DNA of 64,000 nt, taken from the NCBI RefSeq assembly GCF_006715495.1, contig NZ_VFNI01000006.1, forward strand, positions 62,001 to 126,000. Direction: 5' to 3'. Made by a program: the position numbers and the translations under genes. Under the pieces are notes generated by a model. That model worked only from the letters and a program-made list of their open reading frames with translations. It ran no database searches and was not told the DNA's origin. The number at the start of each line of letters is the position of its first letter. The stretch's first letter is position 1. Positions 10,480 to 19,196 of the stretch are shown here, piece by piece. Origin of the DNA: Herbaspirillum sp. SJZ106 (GTDB taxonomy: Bacteria > Pseudomonadota > Gammaproteobacteria > Burkholderiales > Burkholderiaceae_D).

Positions 10480-10526
10480 AAAAGCCCCCAAGGCCAGGAC
10501 GAAACTCCGGGCCTTGGGGGCTTTTT
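10480..10526. terminator. Bidirectional rho-independent terminator
   Basis: AAAAGCCCCCAAGGCC pairs with GGCCTTGGGGGCTTTT across a 13-base loop. An A-run stands on one side and a T-run on the other, so it can serve both the rightward efflux gene and the leftward MFS operon that converge here. Confidence 0.93.
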
Positions 10527-10561
10527 GCATGGCGGGCCTGCGCTTTACGCGCGATGCCGGA

Positions 10562-11881
10562 TCACTTCTGCGCGGGTTCGCGGAAGTAGATGCGGCGCGG
10601 CAGTGCCCACAGCAGCAGGGCGGCGCCGACCAGGCATTCGGCGGCGACCACATACAGGCCGATGGCGGCGCTGCCGGTCAGGTCGCGGATCTTGCCGACC
10701 ATGTAGGGGGTGATGATGCCGCCCAGTTGGCCGACCGAATTGATCAGCGCGATGCCGGCCGCGGCCGCCGCGCCCGACAGCACGCGCGGAGGCAGGATCC
10801 AGAACAGGCCGATGCCGGCGATGATGCCGGTGGCGGCCGCCGACAGCGCGATCACCAGGATCAGCGTGTTGTCGCCGAAGTAGGCGGAGGCCGCGTAGCC
10901 GATGCCGCCGATCAGCGCGCAGCCGGCCAGGTGCCAGCGGCGTTCGCCGGTGCGGTCGGAGCTGCGGCCGATGAAGATCATGCCCAGGCCGGCGCAGATG
11001 TACGGCACCATCGAGATCAGGCCGATGATGAAGGTGTCGTCGGTGCCGGCGGTCTTGATCAGTTGCGGCATCCAGAACACCAGGCCATAGATGCCGGAAG
11101 CCAGCACCAGGTAGATCAGCGACATGACGATGGTCGACGGCTGTTTCAATGCCGCGCCGAAGGAGTGCACCGCTTCGCTCTTGGGTTCGGCCGCGATGCG
11201 ATCGATCAGCAGCTTCTTCTCTTCAGGCTTGAGCCAGCGGGCGTCTTCGATCTTGTCGTCGATCACCAGGTAGCACACCACGCCCAGCAGGATCGACGGA
11301 ATGCCTTCCAGCAGGAACAGCCATTGCCAGCCGTGCATGCCGGCCATGCCATGGCTCCACTTCATGATGCCGCCCGACAGCGGGCCGCCGATGATGCCGC
11401 ACACGGCGATGGCCGCCATGAACAGCGAATTGATGCGGCCGCGGCGCACCGACGGGAACCAGTTGGTGAAGAAGTACAGTGCGCCCGGCACGAAGCCGGC
11501 TTCCAGCAAGCCGATCAGGAAGCGCAGGATATAGAAGCTGGTCTCGTTGCTGACGAACATCATCGCCGCCGAGGCGATGCCCCAGGTGACCATGATGCGG
11601 GCGATCCAGCGCTTGGGGCCGACCTTGTGCAAGATCATGTTGCTCGGCACTTCGAACAGGAAGTAGCCGACGAAGAATATGCTCGCGCCCAGGCCGTAGA
11701 CGGCGTCCGAGAAACCCAGGTCGCTTTGCATCTGCAATTTGGCGAAACTGATGTTGACGCGGTCCAGGTAGGCGAACACGAAGCAGACCATCAGCAAGGG
11801 CACGAAGCGCCAGGTGATTCTGCGGTACAGGTCGGATTCTTGAACATCCGCCGTGCTGGCCGGATAGGGTACTGCTGCCAT
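10562..11881 (-). CDS. MFS transporter, anion:cation symporter (ACS) family
   Basis: Twelve-helix inner membrane symporter, 439 residues. The ACS signature is clear: FAYLDRVNISFAKLQMQSDL after the first helix, then GYFLFEVPSNMILHKVGPKRW and LLGVLEAGF-like text (FLIGLLEAGFVPGALYF). The second half repeats FIGRSSDRTGERRWH. Relatives import sugar acids and small carboxylates (galactonate, glucarate, tartrate, phthalate). It is the last gene of a leftward group with the dehydrogenase and hydrolase at 12.1-13.8 kb, so it probably brings in the sugar acid they degrade. The ATG is preceded by GAGGAGAGACATC. A gap of 234 bases separates it from the dehydrogenase gene, so it may also have its own promoter. 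Confidence 0.9.
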   Translation of the reverse strand: MAAVPYPASTADVQESDLYRRITWRFVPLLMVCFVFAYLDRVNISFAKLQMQSDLGFSDAVYGLGASIFFVGYFLFEVPSNMILHKVGPKRWIARIMVTWGIASAAMMFVSNETSFYILRFLIGLLEAGFVPGALYFFTNWFPSVRRGRINSLFMAAIAVCGIIGGPLSGGIMKWSHGMAGMHGWQWLFLLEGIPSILLGVVCYLVIDDKIEDARWLKPEEKKLLIDRIAAEPKSEAVHSFGAALKQPSTIVMSLIYLVLASGIYGLVFWMPQLIKTAGTDDTFIIGLISMVPYICAGLGMIFIGRSSDRTGERRWHLAGCALIGGIGYAASAYFGDNTLILVIALSAAATGIIAGIGLFWILPPRVLSGAAAAAGIALINSVGQLGGIITPYMVGKIRDLTGSAAIGLYVVAAECLVGAALLLWALPRRIYFREPAQK

Positions 11882-12115
11882 GATGTCTCTCCTCGAAAGG
11901 CTTTTGATTAAAACCGAAGGCGCAAAAAAGTCCGATGCCGCCGCGCGGTACGCGGAGGTCGCTTATTGTTGTTGTGCGATTGGATGAGCGGACGGAAGGA
12001 CTCCGCCCGCCGGTGCTGCTTTTTACATTGACGATATTGCGACCGGCCGCCGCAGGCGGGCCTGCATCATGCCCCTATGCAGGCTGCTGGCGAGAGTGCC
12101 GGTCGATGGTGTCGC

Positions 12116-12868
12116 TCAATAGGTTGCGCGGCCGCCCGACAGGTCGAACACCGACGCGGTGGTGAAGGAGTTCTCTTCCGACACCAGCCAGGCCACCATG
12201 GCAGCCAGTTCTTCCACCTTCACGAAACGCGCGCGCGGGATCTTCGACAGCATGTAGTCGATGTGCGCCTGGGTGCATTGCTCCAGGATGCGGGTTTGCG
12301 CGGCGGCCGGGGTGATGGCGTTGACGGCGATGTTCTTGGTCGCGGTTTCCTTGCCCAGGCTCTTGGTCAGGGCGATCATGCCGGCCTTGGCGGCGCTGTA
12401 GGCCGAGGCGGTCGGGTTGCCTTCCTTGCCGGCGATGGAAGCGATGTTGACGATGCGGCCGTAGTTCTGGGCGATCATGCGCTGCACGACCACCTGGTTG
12501 ACGTAGAACGCGCCGTTAAGGTCGATGTCGATCACGCGGCGCCATTCTTCCGGCGAATAGTCGGCCACCGGATTGTTCTGGCCGGCGATGCCGGCGCTGT
12601 GCACCAGGATATCGATCGACTGGGTGACCTTTTCGGTGGCTTCGATGGCTTTCTTGACGTCGGCTTCATTGGAAATGTCGACCTTGATGGTTTCGACATT
12701 GCCCAGCGGCTCCAGCTTGGCGCGCGCCTCGGCCAGCGCCTTCTCGTCCATGTCCCACAGCACGACCTTGGCCTTGCCCTGCAGCAGGCGCTCGGCCACC
12801 GCGTAACCGAAACCCTGGGCGCCGCCGGTGATGATGGCGCTGCGGCCCTGGAAGTCGTAATGATTCAT
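12116..12868 (-). CDS. SDR oxidoreductase, probable 2-keto-3-deoxy-L-fuconate/rhamnonate 4-dehydrogenase
   Basis: NAD(P)-dependent short-chain dehydrogenase, 250 residues from ATG 12868, which has AAGGAGAAGGCA directly upstream (an in-frame ATG 21 codons further up lacks this). The cofactor motif is TGGAQGFGYAV (about 14-24), followed by NNAG-like HSAG, catalytic Ser in NIASIAG, and YSAAK (Tyr-x-x-x-Lys near residue 152). It lies 106 bases downstream of a 2,4-diketo-3-deoxy-acid hydrolase homologue. That pairing is typical of the non-phosphorylated oxidative branch, in which 2-keto-3-deoxy-L-fuconate or -rhamnonate is oxidised to the 2,4-diketo acid. The exact sugar is inferred from this context, not from the sequence alone. 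Confidence 0.85.
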   Translation of the reverse strand: MNHYDFQGRSAIITGGAQGFGYAVAERLLQGKAKVVLWDMDEKALAEARAKLEPLGNVETIKVDISNEADVKKAIEATEKVTQSIDILVHSAGIAGQNNPVADYSPEEWRRVIDIDLNGAFYVNQVVVQRMIAQNYGRIVNIASIAGKEGNPTASAYSAAKAGMIALTKSLGKETATKNIAVNAITPAAAQTRILEQCTQAHIDYMLSKIPRARFVKVEELAAMVAWLVSEENSFTTASVFDLSGGRATY

Positions 12869-12974
12869 TGCCTTCTCCTTCTCGTGATCTGATCTTGAGG
12901 TCGGCGCGCAAGCCGGCCGGCCTGCGCGCATTGTTCTTATTGTTGGTATGTGCCGGCGACGCTGCCGGGACGGC

Positions 12975-13820
12975 TTAAGCGTCGATGGTCTTTTGCTGCT
13001 GCTCGCCCAGGCCGTCGATGCCCAGGCGCATGGTCTGGCCGGCGCGCAGGAACACCGCCTCCGGCTTGACGCCCATGCCCACGCCCGGCGGCGTGCCGGT
13101 GGAGATGACGTCGCCCGGCTGCAGGCTCATGAACTTGGACAGGTAAGCGACGATGTGCGCCACGCCGAAGATCATGGTGCTGGTGTTGCCGTTCTGGTAG
13201 CGCTTGCCGTCCACTTCCAGCCACATGCCCAGCTTCTGCGGATCGGGGACTTCGTCGCGGGTGACCAGCCATGGGCCGATCGGGCCGAAGGTGTCGCAGC
13301 CCTTGCCCTTGTCCCAGGTGCCGCCGCGCTCGATCTGGTATTCGCGCTCGGAGACGTCGTTGACCACGCAATAGCCGGCCACGTGCGACAGCGCATCCTT
13401 CTCGTCGATATAGGCGCCGCCCTTGCCGATGACCACGCCCAGTTCGACTTCCCAGTCGGTCTTCTTGGAACCGCGGGGGATCTTGACGTTGTCGTTGGGG
13501 CCGACTACGGCCGAGGTCCACTTGTTGAACACCACCGGCTCGGCCGGGATCGGCAGGTTGGATTCGGCGGCATGGTCGGCGTAGTTCAGGCCGATGCAGA
13601 TGAATTTGCCGATATTGCCGACACAGGCGCCGATGCGCGGATTGCCGTCCACCACGGGCAGGCTGTTGATGTCGAGCGCGCGGATCTTGGCCAGCGACGC
13701 ATCGCTCAGGGCGGCGCCGTTGACGTCGGCGATGTGCGCCGACAGGTCGCGGATCTTGCCAGCCTGGTCCAGGATGCCGGGCTTTTCCTGCCCAACCGGG
13801 CCGTAGCGGAGTAATTTCAT
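12975..13820 (-). CDS. FAH-family hydrolase, probable 2,4-diketo-3-deoxy-L-fuconate/rhamnonate hydrolase
   Basis: Fumarylacetoacetate-hydrolase-fold enzyme, 281 residues, metal dependent and cytoplasmic. The N-terminal small domain is followed by the core: ICIGLNYADHAAESN (about 74-88), metal ligands in DWEVELGVVIGKGG (about 122-135), YCVVNDVSEREYQIERGG (about 150-167) and the C-terminal STGTPPGVGMG. Members next to a 2-keto-3-deoxy-acid dehydrogenase cleave 2,4-diketo-3-deoxy-L-fuconate or -rhamnonate to pyruvate plus lactate. Ureidoglycolate lyase annotations for this family are usually wrong. It is the first gene of the leftward operon; AAAGGAAACAAG precedes the ATG. The upstream sugar dehydrogenase, lactonase and sugar-acid dehydratase are not in the window. 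Confidence 0.87.
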   Translation of the reverse strand: MKLLRYGPVGQEKPGILDQAGKIRDLSAHIADVNGAALSDASLAKIRALDINSLPVVDGNPRIGACVGNIGKFICIGLNYADHAAESNLPIPAEPVVFNKWTSAVVGPNDNVKIPRGSKKTDWEVELGVVIGKGGAYIDEKDALSHVAGYCVVNDVSEREYQIERGGTWDKGKGCDTFGPIGPWLVTRDEVPDPQKLGMWLEVDGKRYQNGNTSTMIFGVAHIVAYLSKFMSLQPGDVISTGTPPGVGMGVKPEAVFLRAGQTMRLGIDGLGEQQQKTIDA

Positions 13821-13930
13821 CTTGTTTCCTTTGGAAAATAAGTTGTCTCAAATCGGCGCCGGCGGATTGCCGCTGCAAGCCTTGGAAGCGCAAGCGGCAT
13901 GGCGGGCCTTGTCGTTTTGCGGATTGGATA

Positions 13931-13955
13931 ATACCAGTTTATTGGTAAGACCAAT
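13931..13955. promoter_or_regulatory. Candidate operator upstream of the hydrolase-dehydrogenase-MFS operon
   Basis: ATACCAGTT (13931-13939) is followed by the palindrome ATTGGT-AAG-ACCAAT (13941-13955). The latter has the T-GGT-nnn-ACC-A pattern of FadR-type GntR regulators. The nine-base ATACCAGTT is identical to one arm of the operator at 26458-26482 in front of the RuBisCO-like-protein operon. The sites lie about 110-135 bases upstream of the hydrolase start. No regulator gene adjoins this operon. Confidence 0.5.
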
Positions 13956-14058
13956 AGGGCGCAGGGGATAAGTTTTGGTTATCGGGTGATCTTGTTGTGC
14001 TTGAGAATTATAAGTGGGCAGATTTAATGATGAATGGGAACCTGGTCTTATAAAATCG

Positions 14059-14181
14059 ATGAAAATCAATGACTTGGCTGCGAGGCGAACTCATCAGGCT
14101 GAAAATTTCATGAAGACGCTCAAGGCCGAGGAAGTCTATCTGGCTTGGCCGGTTGATGAAAATGGACAGCATTGCGGCTAA
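14059..14181 (+). pseudogene. Remnant of an IS3-family transposase (OrfB C-terminal part)
   Basis: A 40-codon frame contains HQAENFMKTLKAEEVYL, which matches the AESFMKTLKxEEVYL stretch that carries the last acidic residue region of IS3-family OrfB integrase cores. Nothing before or after resembles the rest of the transposase, and the frame ends abruptly where repeat copy B begins. Interpreted as a broken insertion sequence later truncated by the repeat. Confidence 0.6.
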
Positions 14182-14366
14182 TGCCGTTCAGTTAAGTGCT
14201 GAACGGCATTTGTGCTTGCGTGGTTCAGACTCCGTTCGCCCTGAGTAGCTGCGCAAGCAGCGTATCGAAGGGCAGGCAAGACCGGTAAGGCCGACACGCT
14301 GGCTTCGATATACTCGGCCCGAACGGGCTCGGTGATGAGTGCTTTTGCCTCAACTGGACGGCATTA
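14179..14366 (+). repeat. MITE-like intergenic repeat, copy B
   Basis: About 188 bases with inverted ends (TAATGCCGTTCAGTTAAG at the left; complement of GTAATGCCGTCCAGTTG at the right). Its interior (TCCGTTCGCCCTGAGTAGC, GCAGCGTATCGAAGGGCAGG, CACGCTGGCTTCGATA, GCCCGAACGG) matches the reverse complement of copy A at 8736-8953 nearly base for base. No coding capacity. Its left end coincides with the end of the transposase remnant. Confidence 0.75.
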
Positions 14367-14384
14367 CTGTATTGCGGCCCATTT

Positions 14385-15281
14385 TTATTGAATCTTGGCT
14401 TGCTGTCGTAACCACCCCAAAAATGCCTCAACCGCGGGCCGTTTTATATGGTGAGCGGGATACACCGCGAAGTGAGCTTTGATACGGATGCATTTTGTCA
14501 ATCCGAACACCGGCTTCAACTTCCCTTCCTTGATGTGTTGTGCCGCGACAGTTGTACTTTCCAAGGCAACTCCCAATCCTTGTGTTGCCGCGTCGAGCGA
14601 CATCTGAGCGCGGTCGAATCGAACAGGGAATTGCTCGGGTGGACGTACTTTTGAAAACTCCGCAAACCAATCCGCCCATTGAACCACGCTGACATTGCTT
14701 CGAATGAGCTTCACGCCAAGCAGGTCTGCCGGCTTTCGTAACTGGTTTTCTTCAATGAAGGCGGGGCTTGCCAAAGGAACGATTCGTTCATCAAACAATG
14801 GCTCAACCTGCAAGCCTGGCCAATTCGGGATGCCATATCGAATATCGATATCAGCTTCGCCAAGTTCGAAGTTGCTTGGCGTATGTGCGGCAGAAAGATT
14901 GAAAGAAATTTCAGGATAGGAGCGGGCGAAGTCGTTGAGTCGCAACATAAGCCAGAGACTGGCGATACTCGGCGCCGAGTGAATGTACAGACTCTTGCTG
15001 ACCCCCTGTTTGACGTCCATGGACGCCGCGGTGATGGCCGATAGAGCACCTTGAACACGCGCAAGAAAGCTCTCGCCCGCATCGGTAATGACCACGGCGT
15101 GAGAGCTTCTCTCGAACAATCTGACACCTAGAAATGCTTCAAGTCTCGCTACCTGGTGACTGACTGCGGAGGCAGTGACGTGCAACTCGCTTGCAGCTGC
15201 CGCGAAGCTTTTTCGTCGCGCAACAGCTTCGAATGCCTGTAGGTTGGGCAGGGGAGGTAGCGTCGCCATTTGAGGTTTCAT
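14385..15281 (-). CDS. LysR-family transcriptional regulator (GcvA-like)
   Basis: DNA-binding activator/repressor of 298 residues. The N-terminal winged helix-turn-helix covers about 10-70 (LPNLQAFEAVARRKSFAAAA, then ASELHVTASAVSHQVARLEAF). The C-terminal effector domain (about 95-295) has the LysR periplasmic-binding fold. It is transcribed divergently from the dehydrogenase-TRAP-transketolase genes, with a 194-base gap, the classical LysR arrangement, so it most likely controls that operon in response to the imported substrate. Base composition is visibly less GC-rich than in the flanking housekeeping genes, in keeping with acquisition as part of the island. Confidence 0.9.
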   Translation of the reverse strand: MKPQMATLPPLPNLQAFEAVARRKSFAAAASELHVTASAVSHQVARLEAFLGVRLFERSSHAVVITDAGESFLARVQGALSAITAASMDVKQGVSKSLYIHSAPSIASLWLMLRLNDFARSYPEISFNLSAAHTPSNFELGEADIDIRYGIPNWPGLQVEPLFDERIVPLASPAFIEENQLRKPADLLGVKLIRSNVSVVQWADWFAEFSKVRPPEQFPVRFDRAQMSLDAATQGLGVALESTTVAAQHIKEGKLKPVFGLTKCIRIKAHFAVYPAHHIKRPAVEAFLGWLRQQAKIQ

Positions 15282-15475
15282 TCTTAAGATGACGGATCGT
15301 CACTTTACCATGACGAGACTTCGCTTGTCGTCAGTTCCTGAAAGGTTGAATATTCGAACCCAGAACAAAAGGAGACATCTGCGAGCGGCCAATAGAGCTG
15401 CGTTGCGGCGCACTATTGCCCACTTTGTCTCCAGTGTTCCTTTGAACAAACGCCAACTAACTGGAGATGTATTTC

Positions 15476-16225
15476 ATGCTGCTCAAGGATAAAGTCGCCG
15501 TCATCACTGGCGGTGCGGGTATCAACGGTCTCGGATTCGCTACTGCACGCCTGATGGCATCGCATGGCGCTCGCGTGGTTGTCCTGGATTTGGAGCAGGC
15601 AGACCCTGCCGGAGCAGCAGCGCGTCTGGGGGATGGCCATCTCGGCCTGGTTGCGGACGTTACCGATAAGGCGTCGTGCGACGCTGCTGCCGCCTCCGCA
15701 CTCGCCAAATACGGCCGCATCGACATCCTCATCAACAACGCCGGCATCACTCAGCCGGTGAAGACCCTGGAAATCACCGGCAATGACTACGACCGCGTTC
15801 TCGACGTGAGCCTGCGTGGCACGATGTACATGTCGCAGGCCGTGCTGCCGGCGATGCAGAAGCAAAAGAGCGGTTCCATCGTTTGCATCTCGTCCGTTTC
15901 CGCGCAACGCGGTGGCGGCATCCTGGGCGGCCCGCATTATTCCGCCGCGAAGGCCGGCGTGCTTGGCCTGGCGCGAGCAATGGCGCGTGAATTCGGTCCT
16001 GAAGGAATCCGCGTCAACAGCATTACTCCTGGCCTGATTGGTACCGACATCATCAAGGGCAAGTTGACCGAAGAAAAGAAGGCGGAGATCGCAGAGACGA
16101 TTCCTCTGGCCCGCCTGGGGCGCGCAGACGATATCGGCGGCGCCTGCGTCTTCCTGGGCAGCGACCTTTCCCAATACTGCACCGGCATCACACTGGATGT
16201 GAACGGCGGCATGTTGATTCACTAA
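15476..16225 (+). CDS. SDR-family NAD(P)-dependent oxidoreductase
   Basis: Classical short-chain dehydrogenase of 249 residues. Start ATG 15476 is chosen because GGAG sits 9 bases upstream; the in-frame ATG at 15467 would overlap that ribosome site. Motifs: TGGAGINGLGFATARLMASHG (nucleotide binding, about 10-30, first 20 shown: TGGAGINGLGFATARLMASH), NNAGITQP, catalytic Ser in CISSVSAQRGG, YSAAKAG (Tyr-x-x-x-Lys near residue 158) and C-terminal LDVNGGMLIH. It is first in an operon with a TRAP importer and a split transketolase, so it probably oxidises a polyol or sugar to a ketose, or reduces the reverse. The substrate is not recognisable. Confidence 0.9.
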   Translation: MLLKDKVAVITGGAGINGLGFATARLMASHGARVVVLDLEQADPAGAAARLGDGHLGLVADVTDKASCDAAAASALAKYGRIDILINNAGITQPVKTLEITGNDYDRVLDVSLRGTMYMSQAVLPAMQKQKSGSIVCISSVSAQRGGGILGGPHYSAAKAGVLGLARAMAREFGPEGIRVNSITPGLIGTDIIKGKLTEEKKAEIAETIPLARLGRADDIGGACVFLGSDLSQYCTGITLDVNGGMLIH

Positions 16226-16273
16226 GCCGGCGTTGCCGAATATTAAAGAAATCAGAAAAATAGGAGACCTGAC

Positions 16274-17311
16274 ATGACAACCGAAATCACAAAGAAAGGC
16301 ATCACCCGTCGTCAAATTCTGAAGGCAGGCGCTGTCGGCGCCGCTTTGCCGCTCTTCTCCATCGCGAGTCGTCCTGCCAATGCTGCCGAATTCACCTACA
16401 AGTTCGCAACTGGTCAGGATCCGACGCACCCGGTGAACAAGCGAGCCCAGGAAGCGATTGATCGTATTCGCAACGCCACGAATGGGCGCCTGGAAATCAA
16501 ACTGTTCCCGGCGAACCAGTTGGGCTCCGATACCGACCTGATGTCGCAGATTCGTAACGGCGGCGTTGAATTCTTCAACCAGGCCAGTGTGGTTCTGTCC
16601 ACGTTGGTGCCGGCGGCCGGCATCGTCAATACCGGTTTCGCTTTCCACGACTATCAAGAGGTCTGGAAGGCGATGGATGGTCCGTTGGGCGCTTACGTCC
16701 GTGCCCAAATTGAGAAGGTGGGTCTGCTGACCATGTCCAAGCCATGGGACAACGGATTCCGCCAAATCACTACCTCGACCAAGCCAGTCAAGACCGCCGC
16801 AGACCTGAAGGGCCTGAAGCTTCGCGTGCCGGCAGCACCGATGCTGACGTCGCTGTTCACCGCACTGGGCGCCAGCCCGACGCCAATTAACTTCAACGAG
16901 GTGTACTCATCGCTGCAAACCAGGCTGGTCGAGGGGCAAGAGAATCCGCTGGCCATCATCAGTACCGCGCGTCTGTATGAGGTGCAAAAGTTCTGCACCA
17001 TCTCCAACCACGTGTGGGATGCCTACTGGATTCTTGGCAACCGCCGTGCCATTGAGCGCCTGCCGAAGGATATCCAGGAAATCGTGCGCCGCGAGCTGGA
17101 TAAGGCAGCCACCGACGAGCGTGCCGACATCGCCGCGCTGTCCGGCTTCGCGCGCAACGAGCTGAAGGGCAAGGGTGTGCAAATCATCGAGGCGGACAAG
17201 GATTCCTTCAAGGAGATGCTGGCTAAAGGAACCTTCTACAAGGACCTTCGCGCCAAGTTCGGTGAAGATGCCTGGAAGCTGCTGCAGAACAGTGTGGGGA
17301 GCCTGGGGTGA
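16274..17311 (+). CDS. TRAP transporter substrate-binding protein (DctP family)
   Basis: Periplasmic binding protein of a tripartite ATP-independent transporter, 345 residues. The N-terminus has a twin-arginine signal (TRRQILKAGAVGAALPLFSI) cut after ANA near residue 37. The mature domain begins AEFTYKFATGQDPTHPVNKRA, and the stretch KGLKLRVPAAPMLTSLFTALGASPTP (shown to 20: KGLKLRVPAAPMLTSLFTAL) contains the conserved Arg (near residue 183) that normally binds the ligand carboxylate. This suggests an acidic ligand, although some TRAP proteins depart from it. AGGAGACCTGAC precedes the ATG. The 3' end overlaps the permease gene by four bases. Confidence 0.94.
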   Translation: MTTEITKKGITRRQILKAGAVGAALPLFSIASRPANAAEFTYKFATGQDPTHPVNKRAQEAIDRIRNATNGRLEIKLFPANQLGSDTDLMSQIRNGGVEFFNQASVVLSTLVPAAGIVNTGFAFHDYQEVWKAMDGPLGAYVRAQIEKVGLLTMSKPWDNGFRQITTSTKPVKTAADLKGLKLRVPAAPMLTSLFTALGASPTPINFNEVYSSLQTRLVEGQENPLAIISTARLYEVQKFCTISNHVWDAYWILGNRRAIERLPKDIQEIVRRELDKAATDERADIAALSGFARNELKGKGVQIIEADKDSFKEMLAKGTFYKDLRAKFGEDAWKLLQNSVGSLG

Positions 17312-19164
17312 ATACCATGTCGCTTGAGCAATCGACTGTAGCGGATACGTCGTTGTCCGCTCGTATGGAGAACTGGCTGGGCCACGCCATCGAGATTCCT
17401 GCAGCAGCGCTTGTCGTTGGCGAGGTAGGCGTGCTCTTGGCCGGCGTTGTCATGCGGTTCATTTTCAACAGCCCGCTTCCCTGGACTGATGAGCTGGCCT
17501 CGATCCTGTTCCTGTGGCTGGCCAATCTCGGTGCCGCGGTAGCTTTGCGTCGCGGCACCCACATGCGGACTACCGTCCTTCTCGGTTTCTTAAGCGACCG
17601 TGGCAAGGCCTGGGCTGAAGCCTTGGCCATCATTGCGCCGTGCCTGATGCTGCTCATCCTCATGGGACCCATGTGGGAATACGCGGAAGACGAGATGTTC
17701 GTCCAGACGCCCGCATTGGGATGGCCAAATACAGTGCGTGCCGCAGCAGTTGCCGTTGGCGCCGCGCTGATGATTGCCATTTCGCTGCTGCGCATTTCGC
17801 GCCAGCGCCTGAGCGACCTGCTGGGCGTTGTTGCCCTGGTAGCTGTGGCTGGTGGCGCCATGTATCTAGGCTCCGGGTGGCTGCAGAGCATCGGGAACTG
17901 GAACCTGGTCATTTTCTTCGGTCTGGTACTGGGAGTCTCCGTCTTGATGGGTATTCCCATTGCTTTCTGTTTCGGCCTGGCGACCGTTGCGTTCATGCTG
18001 ACCGTGACGTCCAGCCCGCTGGCTGTGGTGGCCGGGCGCTTCGATGAAGGCATGAGTTCGCTTATCTTGCTGGCAGTACCGCTGTTCATTCTGCTGGGCC
18101 ATCTGGTCGAGATGACCGGCATGGCCAAGGCGATGGTGGACTTTTTGGCGTCGCTGCTGGGCCATGTGCGTGGCGGCCTGAACTACGTGCTGCTGGGTGC
18201 GATGTTGCTGGTGTCGGGCATCTCCGGCGCCAAGACTGCCGACATGGCGGCAGTGGCCCCGGTGCTGCTGCCGGAAATGAAACGCCGCGGCAACCATGAG
18301 GGCGAACTGATCTCGCTCTTGGCCGCATCGGGCGCCATGGCGGAGACGATTCCGCCGTCGTTGGTGCTCATCACCATCGGGTCGGTGGCCGGTGTTTCAA
18401 TTGCGGCGCTCTTTACCGGCGGCATCATGCCCGGCATCGTACTGGCGATATTGCTGGCGATACTGGCTCGCTGGCGCAGCGCTGAGATTACCGAAGGCTT
18501 CAAGCGCGCCCCGGGTAAGGTGGTATTGCGTACGCTGGTGATCGCTCTTCCCGCATTGCTGCTCCCGATTCTGATTCGCACTGCCGTGGTGGAAGGTGTC
18601 GCAACTGCAACCGAGGTTTCGACCATCGGGATCGCATACGCAGTGGTAGCTGGCCTGCTTGTCTATCGCAAATTCGACTGGTCTCGCCTGTATCCGATGC
18701 TGGTCGATACCGCGGCTTTGTCCGGGGCCATCCTGTTCATCATCGGCACTGCCACGGGGATGTCGTGGGCGCTGACTCAGTCGGGGTTCTCGCACGCGCT
18801 GGCCGAGGCCATGACAAGTGTGCCGGGCGGGAAGTACGGCTTCCTGTTGGTCTCTATCGCAGCATTCATCGTTCTGGGCAGCGTCTTGGAAGGAATCCCC
18901 GCCATGGTGCTGTTTGCCCCGTTGCTTTTCCCGGTTGCCAAGGCCATTGGGGTTCATGAGGTGCACTACGCAATGGTGATCATCCTGTCCATGGGCGTTG
19001 GTTTGTTCGCGCCGCCGTTCGGCCTGGGATATTACGCCGCTTGCACGATTGGCCGTGTTCATCCGGACGTCGCAGTCAAGCGTATCTGGCCCTATCTGGG
19101 AGCACTGGTGGTGGGGCTGCTGATTGTCGCCTTCATACCGTGGTTCTCCATCGGATTCCTCTGA
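17308..19164 (+). CDS. TRAP transporter fused permease (DctQ-DctM)
   Basis: Inner membrane part of the TRAP importer, sodium or proton driven. 618 residues, with the small four-helix DctQ domain (about 1-170) fused to the large DctM domain (about 195-615). The Q part shows PWTDELASILFLWLANLGAAVALRRGTHM (first 20: PWTDELASILFLWLANLGAA), a standard DctQ motif. The M part shows VLMGIPIAFCFGLATVAF and AASGAMAETIPPSLVLITIGS. GTG 17308 overlaps the stop of the binding protein (GTGA) and has GGGGAG upstream; ATG 17317 is an alternative. Fused QM permeases are common, so the fusion itself is not odd. Confidence 0.93.
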   Translation: MNTMSLEQSTVADTSLSARMENWLGHAIEIPAAALVVGEVGVLLAGVVMRFIFNSPLPWTDELASILFLWLANLGAAVALRRGTHMRTTVLLGFLSDRGKAWAEALAIIAPCLMLLILMGPMWEYAEDEMFVQTPALGWPNTVRAAAVAVGAALMIAISLLRISRQRLSDLLGVVALVAVAGGAMYLGSGWLQSIGNWNLVIFFGLVLGVSVLMGIPIAFCFGLATVAFMLTVTSSPLAVVAGRFDEGMSSLILLAVPLFILLGHLVEMTGMAKAMVDFLASLLGHVRGGLNYVLLGAMLLVSGISGAKTADMAAVAPVLLPEMKRRGNHEGELISLLAASGAMAETIPPSLVLITIGSVAGVSIAALFTGGIMPGIVLAILLAILARWRSAEITEGFKRAPGKVVLRTLVIALPALLLPILIRTAVVEGVATATEVSTIGIAYAVVAGLLVYRKFDWSRLYPMLVDTAALSGAILFIIGTATGMSWALTQSGFSHALAEAMTSVPGGKYGFLLVSIAAFIVLGSVLEGIPAMVLFAPLLFPVAKAIGVHEVHYAMVIILSMGVGLFAPPFGLGYYAACTIGRVHPDVAVKRIWPYLGALVVGLLIVAFIPWFSIGFL

Positions 19165-19196
19165 ACCAATACGCATTCATCCACTAAGGGTTTCTC

